Under the pieces are notes generated by a model, which searched no databases, was not told the origin of the DNA, and saw nothing but the letters and a program-made list of their open reading frames with translations. Of a stretch of 64,000 bases of DNA, positions 48,681-62,899 are shown one piece after another. Each line of letters opens with the position of its first letter. The stretch's first letter is position 1. The DNA is taken from assembly GCF_030272615.1 (NCBI RefSeq), contig NW_026729354.1, positions 27,399-91,398 of the forward strand. Direction: 5' to 3'. This DNA is from Cryptomeria japonica (taxonomy: Eukaryota; Streptophyta; Pinopsida; Cupressales; Cupressaceae). The position numbers and the translations under genes are program-made.

Positions 48681-48804
48681 CAAAAGATAGTTACAGTTAG
48701 AAACCGATTGTGTCGAGTTCAATCTCGTCGGTTTGGGATGATTCATGACATGTCGTAGAGGCTATAAAATACCCAATGGGCATTCTGTAACGAGGTTGGA
48801 TAGG

Positions 48805-51800
48805 TGATGCAAAGCATCCACACCCATACACAATCCCTACACCTTTTAGGAACCTACCTCACATTGTTGAGGTTTCACAATGATTAATCACTTTCCCTTA
48901 TGAAGGTTTGCCATAATCTTTTATAAAACTCCACATGTATTGCTTCTTGCCTATGAACACAATCATAACTTCTAGACCAACTAGGATAGGTTTCTTGGCA
49001 TTGAGGGCAGTCATAAACCAAAGGGAGTATAAGTTTGTTTGAAGGATACCATCACTTTATACAGAGCCTTTACACTTACACACACCCTCTCAAAACTCAT
49101 ACCAACCATTAATTACCAAACACCATGTACTCTGATCCAACCCTCAACATGTATAAAAGGTTACTGTTAAACAATAACTTACTGGCCTCTTTGACACATG
49201 CTCACTCGAAGATGAATACCTTTTTCCATTGGACATATTTTGCAGCTCCCTATGGTGGGACTCTAGAAAAGTAGGTTATGATTAACATATCCAAAAATTA
49301 GAAAGATCCAACGGTTACGTTTTGAGATATAGACCCTGTATCAGGACTGTACTTTTCTTGAAAAATCAAACCTTCTTGAGGCAAGTTTTCAGTCACCTTC
49401 ATGCCTCAAACCATGTGCAAAACCCATCATGGAACCCTGCAACAATAATGGAATGATAATTTATATAATATTACATATTTCCACCAATTTTTGTGTCTTG
49501 ATCAACCAAGAACAAAATGATATAGCATTATCTTTGTCTCAGTTTGCCCAAGTTCTGGGTTTTTACAATTTTGAGAGAACTTATTGTATCTATGCCAAAA
49601 CAACACCAAATTACATGAAACCTGAAGAAAATGAAAGGTAATTTACTATTCTTAAACCCTCAAACTATTTTAATGAACCTTCAATGCATAGCAATGGTGA
49701 AAACTAACAAATTGCAGACTGAATGTGAGGAAAGTTCAGGAAAAACACAGAATGTGCAAGGAAACCACTTACTATTATTGCCAAAAACTTTAATTTCGAG
49801 ATTTACATATTTTTAAGGAGTTCTTTCACCATATTTATAGAATTATAAGGATTCCCAACTGACCAACCAACTATAACCACCCAAAACCAACCTTTTTTGC
49901 AAATGTTGTCAAGCAACTTTGAAAAGTTGCATTGACATCATTTCTTGCTTTTTGACAACTTTTGGTTTATTGTAATTCTTGATCATCCAATACCCAAAAT
50001 AGGTTAAATAACATTTTATAACATTAAAAATGACACAAAATACTCCCCACAACCTTGATATTTCCGTTTTGACTTGTTTTGACCACTAGGCCCTATCTGA
50101 GCAATTTGACAATTTTCAAGACATATGACTCAACTGACTCAACCTTTACATTTTAATGGCACTATTGGCCTTATTACATCATATTGGGTCTAAATAGACC
50201 TTATTTGAACAAAACAAAAACAAACTAAATCATGCCCCACATATGGGCCCTTGAAGAGATGAGGTGCTCCTCCACCATACTCCCCTTAGAAAAGAACTCA
50301 TGCCCCATGAGTATCCATCATGAAAGGGACCTTGAATCATCTAATATCCTGCAACAACAAAAGGATAAGAACCTACAATCCAATTCACACAATAAGGATC
50401 AGAAAAGAACTTTCCCATTGGTGGGCAACCGGTATATGCATGTGTAGAAACTTGAACCGGTTGGCTTGGTTCATGTGGCTTCTCTAGAACACTCTGATTT
50501 GGATCAGTTTTCATAATAGGTGTACTGATCTAAGTGGGTTTAGTAGGACACCAAATAGAACCAATCATTACCCCAATGCTATCCTTGTGTTCCACCTTCT
50601 CTTGTGTAGATTTTGTTTCAATTTTCTCGGCTTGAACCAATGTCTTCTTACCAAACATCACAATCTTACCTTTACCCTTAACATCCTCACTCATGGGCAA
50701 GAATGTATATTGTAATCCATTCTTCTCAAGAGTATAAGTGTTCTCCCTACCATTGTAGAGTGTACGGTTGTCATATTGCCATGGTCTGCCAAGTAAGATA
50801 TGGCTACACTCCATGGGTAAAACATCACATAGAACACTTTCCTTGTATTCACCAATCTAAAAATCAACTCTTGCCTGCTCTTTAACCAACAAACTAATAT
50901 CATCATTAACCCAAAATTATTTATATGGATTCTTATAAGGTATCCTCTCTAATTGCAATTTCTCAACCATTTCATTTGAAACCATATTATCACTTGAACC
51001 TGAATCAACAACCAAAGTACAAAGTTTACCTTTGCACTTACACTTTGTCCTAAAGAGGCTTCTCCTTTGAATGGGTTCATGTTGTGTTGATGTCTTCAAC
51101 AAGGACTTCTTCATCATCAAACACTCACCAACTTCTCCTGTACACACAATTGTCTTTGGACTATCACTAACCTCTTCCTCTTGAGCATATGCAACCCTTC
51201 TAGAGGATGATGATGATGATGCTCCCTTCTCAGGACATTTGAAACAAGGATGCCCATACTCATTATAGTTGTAACATCTCCCTGAAAATTGGTTAAAACC
51301 CCTACCAAATCTACCTCTATTACCACCAAAACCACCTCTAAAATCAGAAAATGAATGCTCTTTATCTTTCTTTACTTCACCTTCTTCCTCATTGTTTGGT
51401 TTATGTGAAGTAAATGTACCTCTACCCCTACCATTGTTATTGCCTCTACCTCTTGCAGCCTTATCTTGTCTCCTCTTCATCTTTTCTTCCACCTTGAGAG
51501 ATAATTGATAACATTCCTTGACATTATTGGGGTTAGCCACAACCAACTCATCTTGAATATTAAATCTCAAACCTCCTAAGTATCTAGCAACCTTAACAAA
51601 TTCATCTTCTTCTCTACCAGACCTTATACTCAACTTTAAAAATTCATTAGTATATGCCTTAACATCTTGTTCCTTTTGCCTTAACCCTTGCAATCTCTTA
51701 TACAATTGAATTTCATAGTCTTTAGGAAGGAAATTACCTTTTAGTTTAGCCACCATCCGACCCCAAGAAGTAACCTTGGTCTTTCCTCTCTTTCTTCTAT

Positions 51801-53780
51801 TAGCTTCTTCATGATCCCACCATAGGAGTGCATGTCCCTTGAGTTTTGTCTTTTCCTATTTGACCTTTTGTTCATTAGGTATGCCTTCGCCATCAAAATA
51901 AGCATCCATTGCTGCTATCCAATCCAAAAGTTCTTCCTCTTTCAAACTACCATCATACATTGGTATATCACCCCTTACCTTGTACTTGTCTCCTTTTACC
52001 ACCTTAAGAATTCTGAGTGTTCTTTGTTCTTCAGGGTCTATATGCTCTTCAATTTCTTCCTTTGCCTCATGGAACTCTTCATCTCCTTCCTCTTCTTCAC
52101 TAACATCCCCTACATCAACATTTCTTCTCTGACTAGTCTCCAAGGCTTAAAGCCTTGCTAAGAGGGCATGATAGGACTCTTGTAACCTTGTGTTCTTCTC
52201 CTTCAATTCTTGGATCTCCCTTGTTCTACCTGCATTCTTCAGAGACATCTTGTCTCACTCCTTTCAACCTTCAATAAGAACTACCCCCGTGCTCTGATAC
52301 CAATCTGATGTAGTGCATTCACACCCACACACAATCCCTACACCTTTTAGGAATCGACCTCACATTGTTGAGGTTTCACAATGATTAATCACTTTCCCTT
52401 ATGAAGGTTTGCCATAATTTTTTATAAAACTCCACACATATTGCTTCTTGCCTATGAACACAATCATACCTTCTAGACCAACTAGGATAGGTTTCTTGGG
52501 ATTGAGGGCAGTCATAAACCAAAGGGAGTATAAGTTTGTTTGAAGGATACCATCACTTTATATAGAACCTTGACACTTCCACACACCATCTCAAAACTCA
52601 TACCAACCATTAATTACCAAACACCATGTACTCTGATCCAACCCTCAACATGTACAAAAGGTTACTATTAAACAAGAACTTACTGGCCTCTTTGACACAT
52701 GTTCACTCAAAGATGAATAACTTTTTCCATTGGACATATTTTGCAGATCCCTCCAGTGGGACTCTAGAAAACTCAAGTATGACAAACATATCAAAAAATT
52801 AGAAAGATCCAATGGTTACATTTTGATATATTGAGCCCGTATCAGGACTATATTTTTCTTGTGACAGTCAAACCTTCTTGAGGCAAGTTTTCAGTCACCT
52901 TCATGTCTCAAACCATGTGCAAAACCTATCATGAAACCCTGAAACAATAATGGAATGATAATTTACATAATATTACATATTTCCACCAATTTTTGTGGCT
53001 TGATCAACCAAGACCAAAAAGATATAGCATTATCTTTGTCTCAGTTTGCCCTAGTTCTGGGTTTTGACAATTTTGAGAGAACTTATTGTATCTTTGCCAA
53101 AACAACACCAAATGACATGAAACCTGAAGGAAATGAAAGGTAATTTACTGTTCTTAAACCCCCAAACCATTTTAATGAACCTTCAATACATATAAATGGT
53201 TAAAACTAACAAATTACAAATTGAATGTGAGGAAAGTTCAGGAAAAACACAGAATGTGCAAGGAAACCACTTACTATTATTGCCAAAAACTTCAATTCTG
53301 AGAATTACATCATTTTGAGGAATTATTTCACCATATTTATAGAATTATAAGGATTCCCAACTGACCAACCAACTATAACCACCCAAAACCAACCTTTGTT
53401 GTAAATGTTGTCAAGCAACTTTGAAAAGTTGCATTGACATCATTTCTTGCTTTTTGACAACTTTTGGTTTATTGTACTTCTTGATCATCCAATACCCCAA
53501 ACAGGTTAAATAACATTTTATAACATTAAAAATGACACAAAATACTCCCCACAACCTTGATATTTCCATTTTGACTTGTTTTGACCACTAGGCCCTATCT
53601 GAGCAATTTGACAATTTTCAGGACATATGACTCAACTGACTCAACCTTTACATTTTAATGGCACTATTGGCCTTATTATATCATATTGGGTCTAAATAGA
53701 CCCTATTTAAAACAAAACAAAAACAAACTAAATCATGCCCCACATATGGGCCCTTGAAGGGATGAGGTGCTCCTCCACCA
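48805..53780 (-). mobile_element. Gag-only LTR retrotransposon, copy 3
   Basis: Same element, same flanking ATAGG (48800-48804 and 53781-53785). LTRs are 48805-50277 and 52306-53780. Confidence 0.92.
50530..52143 (-). pseudogene. Broken gag-protease gene, copy 3
   Basis: Translation is identical to the other copies, with the same stops. Confidence 0.88.
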
Positions 53781-54600
53781 ATAGGTGGAATAAAGAACAT
53801 CTTTTGAATAACAATTTGAGGACTATTTTTTGGTTTCTTTCTCAAAGTTCAATTTTCGTTTGAAAACTATAAATAATGGCTTAAATCTTTAAATGATAGT
53901 GTGATAGAGTAGATGTTACTTTTCTAAGTTTTGTGAGTCCCAATTTTGAAGTCGTGTCAAGCTCGGCTCTGTAAATAAGTTATCATTTTGTTTCTTGTTT
54001 TCTGTTGGTGACAAGTAGTTATAACATGGCTCTGTCTTGATTCTCCATCATGGTATCCACGCGACCATTGGAGGTTGTCAAGAAGAGTCATCCATGTATA
54101 GTAGAGTTCTATGTGTAGTAGACTAGGGAATGGCGTCGATCGTTTCAACAAACTGGCCCTAGGCGAGCTTGATGATAACTTGGCTAGGTATCAATGACCA
54201 AGAGGAATCACTTGCAGGGTAGACTGGAGTCTAGGCTGTTAGCCTTAGACCAGAGGAAGATGGGATCAAAGGGAGAGAAGATCCAAGCATGAGGAGGAAA
54301 ACAACTTAGCAGAAGTTGTAGGTATAATCCATGGTAGAGAAAACCCTGCAAGGTGGCTAGTGAGATCCGGTGGATTAGTGAGTTGGTGGATTTATGAAAG
54401 TGAATTCACACAGAGCAGAGTATCAAACCTCGGTAGTGAGGACCTAGAGTGGATTAGGGGAATAGTGAGAGGAGAATTCTCAAGTTGGGCTAGGATGAAA
54501 GTCTTAGAGTGAGTCAAGCTGACTCAAGCAAACTAGGATCCTCCCTATCATACTTGCTCTTGTTTTGGCTTCTCACGTAATGCTAACATATGCCTTCAAA

Positions 54601-54792
54601 CAGCCCAGACAGGTAGTAGAGTTGGCTTGGACCATGGGTTTTATCCCCATTGGTCTTGGGTTCGACTCTAAGGCCTGGAATCAACCGATGCACCTAGCTT
54701 ATGGGTGGCTTGGTACATCTTCAGGGACTAGTCTTGCCCCAAATGGGTGCCGGGCTAGGTCGCGAAGATACCTTGGACTAACAAAAAAAATG
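54601..54792 (+). mobile_element. tRNA-derived SINE, copy 3
   Basis: Same element as at 7861-8052, no difference seen. Confidence 0.85.
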
Positions 54793-57454
54793 TATACCTT
54801 CAAATATTTTCTCCTTGATTACTTTATTTTTTGTACTTTATGTTATTTTTCTTTCAATTACTTGTAGTTTAAATGTGTGTTGGGTTGAATCAACACATTC
54901 TATCCATCTTAAAAAGTAATTCAACTTCCTCTAAGTCTCTAACCTCAACTATAGGTTCCCACACCTTGAGATCATTCTCAGTGTGTCATTGGAATGTTAA
55001 ACTAATTTCAATAGGGTGCAATTTCATGTGACAAGATAAGTTACTACTTAGTTGTACAAATCCTTTGAGGCCTTCAAATAAAGGACACCAACATGACATT
55101 AAAGCATGATGTTAATGAAGGTTAATGATTTTTTTAAGTTTAATTTTTATTTATTTCCCACGCCTAGGGTTTAGCTTTTGGATTTTCCCTTTCAAACAAG
55201 AACCCCGTGAGAAATCACAAGAGTTAAAGATATTTTTTCTATGCTTATTTTGGCCAAATTAGTTTCTCTCCTTCATAGGATTTTATCTTACATGCATTCA
55301 TGGCATCACTTTAGTAGATTCCATGCATTCTTTTCTTTTTTCATTGATTTATACTTTTAGATTTTTAAATGGGATAATGAACCATTCTAATGTTATTTTT
55401 TTAATTATGGCATCCTAGTTCACCTAGAGAAATTTTCTTGATGGTGCACAATTTTTACAAATTTCAATGTTGTGTTCAAAAGATGCTCAAAAAATTAGAG
55501 ATCTTTTGTACTTAGATCACCAATTGGCACATTATTTTAATTTTCAATAAAATATCTTAATTTTTTGTGCTATTGGGTGAACTATTCACATCATTTAATT
55601 GGGCCCTATTGTTCATGTAAATAAAATAAAATGAAAAATTAGATTTAACGACCTACTTTGTGTAATTTGTACCTTAAGAAAGTTGTCAATCTAATAACTA
55701 TTTTCCTCTATTCTATTAGTTAAAGATAGCCATGATATTATCTTGGTTGTCCTTCTCTTATTTTTGGTATTTTTGAGGGATAATGGAAATAAATAAGGTG
55801 AAGATTCATTATACCTTTTGTGTTGCATAGAATATTTTAGTCTGACAAATGAACACTATTGCACTATTGGTTCTCAAAATCCACACAAGCACTTGAATGT
55901 CCTCACTACTCATTTAATATGTGTGATGAATTAGTCTAACAACAAGATGCATGGTAGACTACAATCTCTTGAATGCCAATTTGATAGTTCTCTTCCATTG
56001 TGTCATTGTTCAAGGTAGTACAACATGACATGTTTGTAAGTCCCATTTTGTTATCTATAAAGAACCTATGAACCAATAAAGAAGGGGGAGAGATGTAATC
56101 AAGAGACACACATGTTACATTTTCACTCAATCTTAAAATGCCAAAAGTAAATATGTAAAAGCATTGTGGAAACAACATGAGGGATATGAATAAAATGTTA
56201 GTTTTTAATATCCTGTACAATTCAATTTATCATAGAAAGCCTCCATTAAATGGACATAACACCCTAAAGGATAAATCAACTTTTTAAAATTATAAAAGCA
56301 TGTCACTAGTTTGAAGTTTCTACTTGAAAAGTAACACATCCAAAGATTACAAAAGATCTAAATTATATCTTGAACCTCATCTTAAAATGTAGTATAACAA
56401 TCATCAACTAGAAACACCAATCCAAAGGATTTTAATTCCAAATTAAAAACTTTTTCATAATCATGTAGTAGTTTCATACATGCAACAATAATCGTGTCTA
56501 CTATTTTCTATCATGTTGCTTCTAACTTTTTCTAGGCTAAGTTTCCCATAAATAAGATCCTCACACTTATTCATACTCAAACTAAAGTAGAAATACTCTT
56601 GTCCTATGTGCTTTATAGACTTTTTGTTTTAAATCAAGTATTCATTTATACCTCATTAGCTTCATATGTTTGAATTCATTATAAGTAATATCTGAATATG
56701 AGATATGAAAGTTATGAGCAAATAAATATATGAAGCCATGATCTTTTCATTTATTTATTTTGTTCATTGTGAAAGATTTTAATGTATTCATGATATACTT
56801 CCATATTTTCTTTAATTTGGGTTGTTGGAAATATGTTGCTGAGAAATAAAAATCATTTCATTGAAAAGAATCGCATTGTTCACCTAGATTTTTATTTGAA
56901 TCTTAGTACTTTATTTCCCTTTTCTCTCATTGTGATCTAATAAGAGCATATTGAAAATCCAACAAAGAATCAACTTCTAAAATTCTAGAGGTTGATTTGG
57001 AAACTATGTCCCACATTTGTAGGCTTCCCCCTATTAGCGCAAGTTCGCATTAGGTTAGAGATTGGAACATCAATAGGAGCCATTGCAAAAGATATGTAAG
57101 AAAAAAGAAAATTTTATTAGAAATTCTTGAAGTAAAGTACCTTTTAGAGATGTAACTTTTGATAATCGATTCTTATTTTAATGACTTTTCTTTTAAATGA
57201 AGATCTCCACATATTGAATGCATTGAACTGATTAGTTTTGAAATCATTAAAATTCTTAAAATTCCTTCAAAATCCTTCAAAATCCTTCAAAATGAACTCA
57301 AAAAATTCTATAAAACAATCGAGATCTAACTAGAATAAAAGGTAGTGAGCTCTAAGGAGGAAGGATCAAAAGAGGAAAATCAATGTAAACTCTCAAAGAA
57401 TATTGATCTACGATAATCAAGAGTGAGGGATTTGACCAAAATTTCATTTGTTAA

Positions 57455-58090
57455 GACTTCTTTTTGTTTGTGCCTGAATCGAATAATGGTTGTAAGCCGA
57501 GAAATTGGAAGACTTCAATATTCCAGTAAATGAGATTTGCAGGTGGGCGGGCGATACGTTCCTTTCAGTGACGTCAGCTATGACCTTATGTAGTCGACAT
57601 TATTTTTTCGTCAAAATTGATCGGCTAATTAATTAAGTATTTCCCAGCATCAAATCTCATCTGCAAACGTCAAGGCTTACGTCACGTAACCTTAGTAATG
57701 TATTTCGTAATTATATTACTATATTTAATGAAAGTTATCACTATAATAATATTTTTAAGTTGTAACAAAACTTGTATTTTTGTATCAGTTAATTTTCATA
57801 AATTATTCGTATATTAATATTATGATCGTTTGGGGAAACAATCCTAATTGATGGCGGCAGGATACAGATTAGAGAAATAACTAGAGGATTCCCTTCCTCC
57901 AATTCGGCTAAGTGTATCCGTAGGGTATTGTAATGTTTTTATTAATGTTAAATATTGCGATACAATTCAATATAAATAGAAATTCAAATCTTCTTAAATT
58001 TGATTTTAGATATTCTTATAATGTTGTTTCATTTGTCAATCTTATATAAAATGTTATTCAACTATTGTAATGGTTGTTCTGATTTTCAGA
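57455..58090 (-). promoter_or_regulatory. Orphan SDR promoter, copy 3
   Basis: Same as 10715-11350; TGACGTCA at 57569-57576 and the as-1-type element at 57667-57684. Confidence 0.82.
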
Positions 58091-58629
58091 GAGCAAAAAC
58101 CAATATGCGAATCTTCTTGGAGTCTCTCAATATGGATAGGGGTAGGGGTGAAGAGATTCTCATAATAGTTTACGTAATTAGCATAAGTTTGCATACTCTT
58201 TCTATACAGGCCCTCTTTTAACAATGTTATGGCTTATTTGACCTCCTCAGACTTCGCACAAGTGCGGTGCAAATGGCATCACCCACCAGGCCCATCGAAG
58301 TATCATAGCTAAGGCAGCCCAAGGCAGTGGAGGTAGCTGCGTATTGCTTTTTCTCCACGTTCAAAGCTGCCAAACGAATGGACTATGTTGTACAAGAAAT
58401 GCTCCAAAAGTTCAACGTTATGAATTTGAGCCTGCACCAAGTGCTTTTCGCCTATGATCCTCTGCACCACTCCTTCAATATCTGTGTTAATTAAAAATTT
58501 CTCCTGAAGTTCATCAGTCACCGAGCATTGAGTGCAGCTACACTCGCACCTTTGAATTTTCAAGAAATGATACTTCTAGTCTTCAACCTCTTACTCCTAA
58601 GTGTTGTGTTTGTCTAAAGAAATATAATG

Positions 58630-60350
58630 CTAGTTCACAGGCCACCCATCAAACCATCGTCGTCACAAGTGAAGACCTTATCATTTGAGGAGATGTGAGC
58701 GAACCCCTCCTGAAAGAGTTCGGTTGTCACCCGTCCTAGGTGTAAGATCGAGAGGGAGATTTGGAGACTGATGTAAGGTGAGTTTAAACGAAGTCTGCTG
58801 TACACCGATCCCGAAGCGCTTGCAGAAACAAAGACCTCGCAAACACCGTTTAGAAGTGGTCTCGACCACCCACTACGTCTGTGACAAAAATGGTACCAAC
58901 GGGTCTGTGCCACTTTGTATTGAATCAGGAGATGGTCAGCAGTCTCTTCATTTTCTTTGCATAGAGTACACCAGTGAGGGCCCGAGATACCAATCTTTTG
59001 CAGTCTATTCCCCATTAAGTTGCACTTGTGAAGGGTGGTCGAAACAAATGCTCCCATCTTAGGGGGGACATTTGTGCCCCAACAGAGCTCCGTTGGCCAA
59101 TGATAAGCATCGATTTCGTACTAATGACCTCAAAGTCAATCTTACTGGGATAAGAATCAAATTTAGCCACACAATACATAATTTTATCGTTACCATTAGA
59201 TAATAGCAAATGTCGCTTGCCGAGCTTTTTTTAGCAACTGTTCCTTACAATCATAGTCCAACATATCAAAGTCTTTCTATTTGTAAGATTCGACGTCATC
59301 ATCATTAATGATAATGAAACAGTCCCTCACTTTGCTACCATAGGTCTCCAATGGCGTGTGCACTACTTTCTTCAAGCCTAGGATGGTGACAAGAGGGTAC
59401 TAGTCATTCCAAGAATCATACAAGGAGGAGCTATCAAGGTAACACACCTAATTTTCCATAGGAGGTTAGATTATAGTGCTCCTATATTTGATAATAAAAT
59501 TCCGTACTGAAGAGCCCCTAGGTGGATTGGCAATAGTGAGTATGCGGTTAAGAGAATCATCATACTCACTATTGCCAATCCACCTAGGGGCTCTTCAGTA
59601 CGGAATTTTATTATCAAATATAGGAGCACTATAATCTAACCTCCTATGGAAAATTAGGTGTGTTACCTTGATAGCTCCTCCTTGTATGATTCTTGGAATG
59701 ACTAGTACCCTCTTGTCACCATCCTAGGCTTGGAGAAAGTAGTGCACACGCCATTGGAGACCTATGGTAGCAAAGTGAGGGACTGTTTCATCATCATTAA
59801 TGATGATGAAAGAGTCTGCTCTAGAGGGCTACATGTATTTTGAAGATCCGCCATGTTAGCTTGGCCCCAAGAGCAATGTTCTATGTTTGCATTTCACGAA
59901 TACTGGCATCCCCTCTCAATTTCAATTTTTTTTTATAGTGTCCCACAATAAGAGATGAGGTATGTGTTTCTTTTTCATTGGAGCCTTCCCAAAGGAAACT
60001 TTTTTGCAGAGAGGCTATCTTTGTGCTATCCCCATTCGATAATTCGATACATGAAAGCATACATATTGGTATGATAGCGATGACTGCCTTAAGCATGGTG
60101 ATTTTGCTAGACATGGTGAACCATCTCCCCTTCCAACATCCCACCTTCTTCGTGCACTTCCCAATAGTGTCGCACCAAATATTGTCTTTGATTGCCCCCA
60201 TTGAATAAAGGTATGCCTAGATACATGGATGGTAGACGTTCAACACCAAATCTAAATAAAGGGAGAAAATTGCATGTTGCGTTGCAATTTGACACGACAT
60301 GTATCCCTTGCACCAATGTATTCGAAAAACAATAAGAATAAGACTTCTAA
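58630..60350 (-). pseudogene. LINE reverse transcriptase relic, copy 3
   Basis: Same broken frames as at 11890-13610. Confidence 0.85.
59296..59809. repeat. 514-bp inverted repeat, copy 3
   Basis: Arms 59296-59544 and 59561-59809, with the same two mismatches. Confidence 0.95.
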
Positions 60351-61060
60351 TCACAAAGGTTTTTACTCAGATTTGGGCACACCTACGTAGATACATTCTA
60401 GGCGAGACACCTAAATCTCTAGTCAATCGGTCTAGGGCAATGTATCCCCTTCATAATTGACACTCAGTATGTAATCGCAGGATTGAGCTACAACTTTCGC
60501 TCTCGCCCTATTTATATAGAAACCCGAACGAAATACCGTTCAAGATCAAGCCAAGAGGTGATGAAATCCTCTCGGTACAGAAGCCAAGAGGTGATGAAAC
60601 AAAATACTTTATCAACGATATAACTTGTGATCTTCAATTTTTATTTTGATAACATTTTTAAATAAAAATCTTGTTTATAAAAACAAGTCATGTCAAATTT
60701 TAAGAATAGAAAGATGCTATTATAAGAAAAAAGTTTGGAAAACAAAAAATTATAATTTTCCTATTTTCATTCTTTCCTTTTTCTGAGTGATTGCTTGGAA
60801 AACAAAACATTACAATATTTCCTATTTTCATTCTTTCATTTTTCTGAAGATGAATCACTCAGAGAGATTGGAAACTCCAATCATGCATAAAGTTTACATA
60901 CTCCATTTCTCATTTTCATTCTTTTCTTTTTCTGAAGATAAATCACTCAGAGAGATTGGAAACTCAAATTATACGTCAAGCTTACATACTCCATTTCATA
61001 GACTGTGAAAAGCTAATATACTATTTATAACCAATCAAAAGCCTAAATCTTAAGTCTTAT

Positions 61061-61840
61061 TCAAACGATGCCTCCATTGATACGAATAACCTGGCCATTA
61101 ACCCACTCAGCATCATCTGTAGCAAGGAAAGCCGCCACGGGAGCAACATCCTCCTTCTGCCCCAGCCGCTCAAAGGGTGACTCCATGGCAATCCTATCAA
61201 CCAACTCCTCACTCTTCCCCTCCAAAAACAACTCCGTCACAATCCCACCTGGTGCGATGCAATTTGCAGTAATGCGAGTCCCCCTCAACTCCTTGGCCAA
61301 AATCCTGGTCATGGTCTCAACGGCAGCATTGGTGGCGGCGTAAGCCCCATACCCAGGCTTCACAGTCCCCACAAGCGAGCTGCTCAAATTGATAATGCGG
61401 CCACCGCCACCACGTACGAGTCTGTTTGCCGCTTCCCTCGAGCACAAAAACGCTCCTTTGCAGTTAATGTTGAAAGTCCGATCCCAATCCTCTTCAGGCG
61501 TGTTTGCAATTGAGGGTGAGTTGGAATCGAGCACTCCCGCACAGTTCACGATTATGTGGACGCCTCCGAACGCTTTCTCCGCTGCATCGAATAATTTTTT
61601 CACGTCCCCAGAAACTGAAATATCTGCTCTGCATATAATCGCTCTTTCTCCGTCCTTGTTTTCATTGATTATGGCTGCGACTTCTTCTGCTTTTTGCTGG
61701 TTTCCTACATAATTTATCACGACTTTGGCTCCTTTTTCAGCCAAATGCAGAGCAATTTCTCTGCCGATGCCTCTCGAGGCACCCGTCACGATGGCTACGC
61801 GCCCTTCCAAACTGCTGCCCTGCTTTGCCTGACTACTCAT
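61061..61840 (-). CDS. Short-chain dehydrogenase/reductase, copy 3
   Basis: The protein is identical to the other two copies, Asn171 included. Its complete promoter (to about 62590) is inside the window, so this copy should be as competent as the others. Confidence 0.93.
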   Translation of the reverse strand: MSSQAKQGSSLEGRVAIVTGASRGIGREIALHLAEKGAKVVINYVGNQQKAEEVAAIINENKDGERAIICRADISVSGDVKKLFDAAEKAFGGVHIIVNCAGVLDSNSPSIANTPEEDWDRTFNINCKGAFLCSREAANRLVRGGGGRIINLSSSLVGTVKPGYGAYAATNAAVETMTRILAKELRGTRITANCIAPGGIVTELFLEGKSEELVDRIAMESPFERLGQKEDVAPVAAFLATDDAEWVNGQVIRINGGIV

Positions 61841-62590
61841 TGTCAAAAATCTATAATTTGTGAAGACAATTCGCTTTATGTTTGTGCCTGAAATCTGAAT
61901 TGAATTGAATTTAAATAGGTTCGAGTAAATCAGATTTGGCATCTGGGCGGCCGATAAAATTCATTTCCGTGACGTCATTGATTTTATATTATTTTGCCGT
62001 TTCAAACATTTGCAGTCAACATTGATTGGCGATATCAATTAATTATTTCAATGTTGCGATTGAAAGGAAAGATTTTCCAGCATTCAAATCTCATCTGCAA
62101 ACGTCAAGGCTTACGTCACGTAACTTTTAATTGAAAGGAAAGATTTTCCAGCATTCAAATCTCATCTGCAAACGTCAAGGCTTACGTCACGTAACTTTTA
62201 ATAGCATATTTTGTAATCAAGTGATCAATGGGCACTTAATTGAATAGCTTTAAATAATTCAGGGATGAAACCGCACTTGTTAAAATGATTTATTTATTTA
62301 AATAGAGAGGGCCAAGCAGTTTATTGGAGTTTCACTTTTTTTTAAATAGGTGGTGGGTGAACCGGGACTTATACCTAATTTGTTATAATTTTATGGCAAA
62401 CCTTTTCAATTGATGGCGATGGGATATGATATCAAAGAAACAATTATAGAAGATTCACTCTCCTTGATAAAGTAAAATATATAATTTTTAGATTTAATTC
62501 TAGACAATATTATTGTGTTGTTCTACTTTGTCAATCCTACATATACTGTTGTTTGACTATTCTAATGGTTACTCTAATTTATTATAGATG
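61841..62590 (-). promoter_or_regulatory. SDR promoter, copy 3
   Basis: as-1-type elements at 62101-62118 and 62172-62189, TGACGTCA at 61970-61977, TATA-like box at 61909-61918. Confidence 0.8.
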
Positions 62591-62899
62591 GGAAGAAATT
62601 ATGTCTCACAAAATTCTTTAGGTCTTCATATTTTGATGGTATCCACAACTATCATGATTATAAATATAAATGTCTTTATTTGTTTACAAGATTCTTAAAT
62701 TTGATTAAGCTTTCATTTCAATGAGGAATATGAACATGTTAATTTAAAGAATATTAATTTTATTTTAGAAATAGCTTTATATTAATTTAGTTGATTAATA
62801 CATTCATATAGATTTCAGAAATTAGTCTACTTTTATAAATGAGTATCTTTTGTCAATCATATTTACAATCATGTAAGTTTGGTTTATAAATAATAAATA

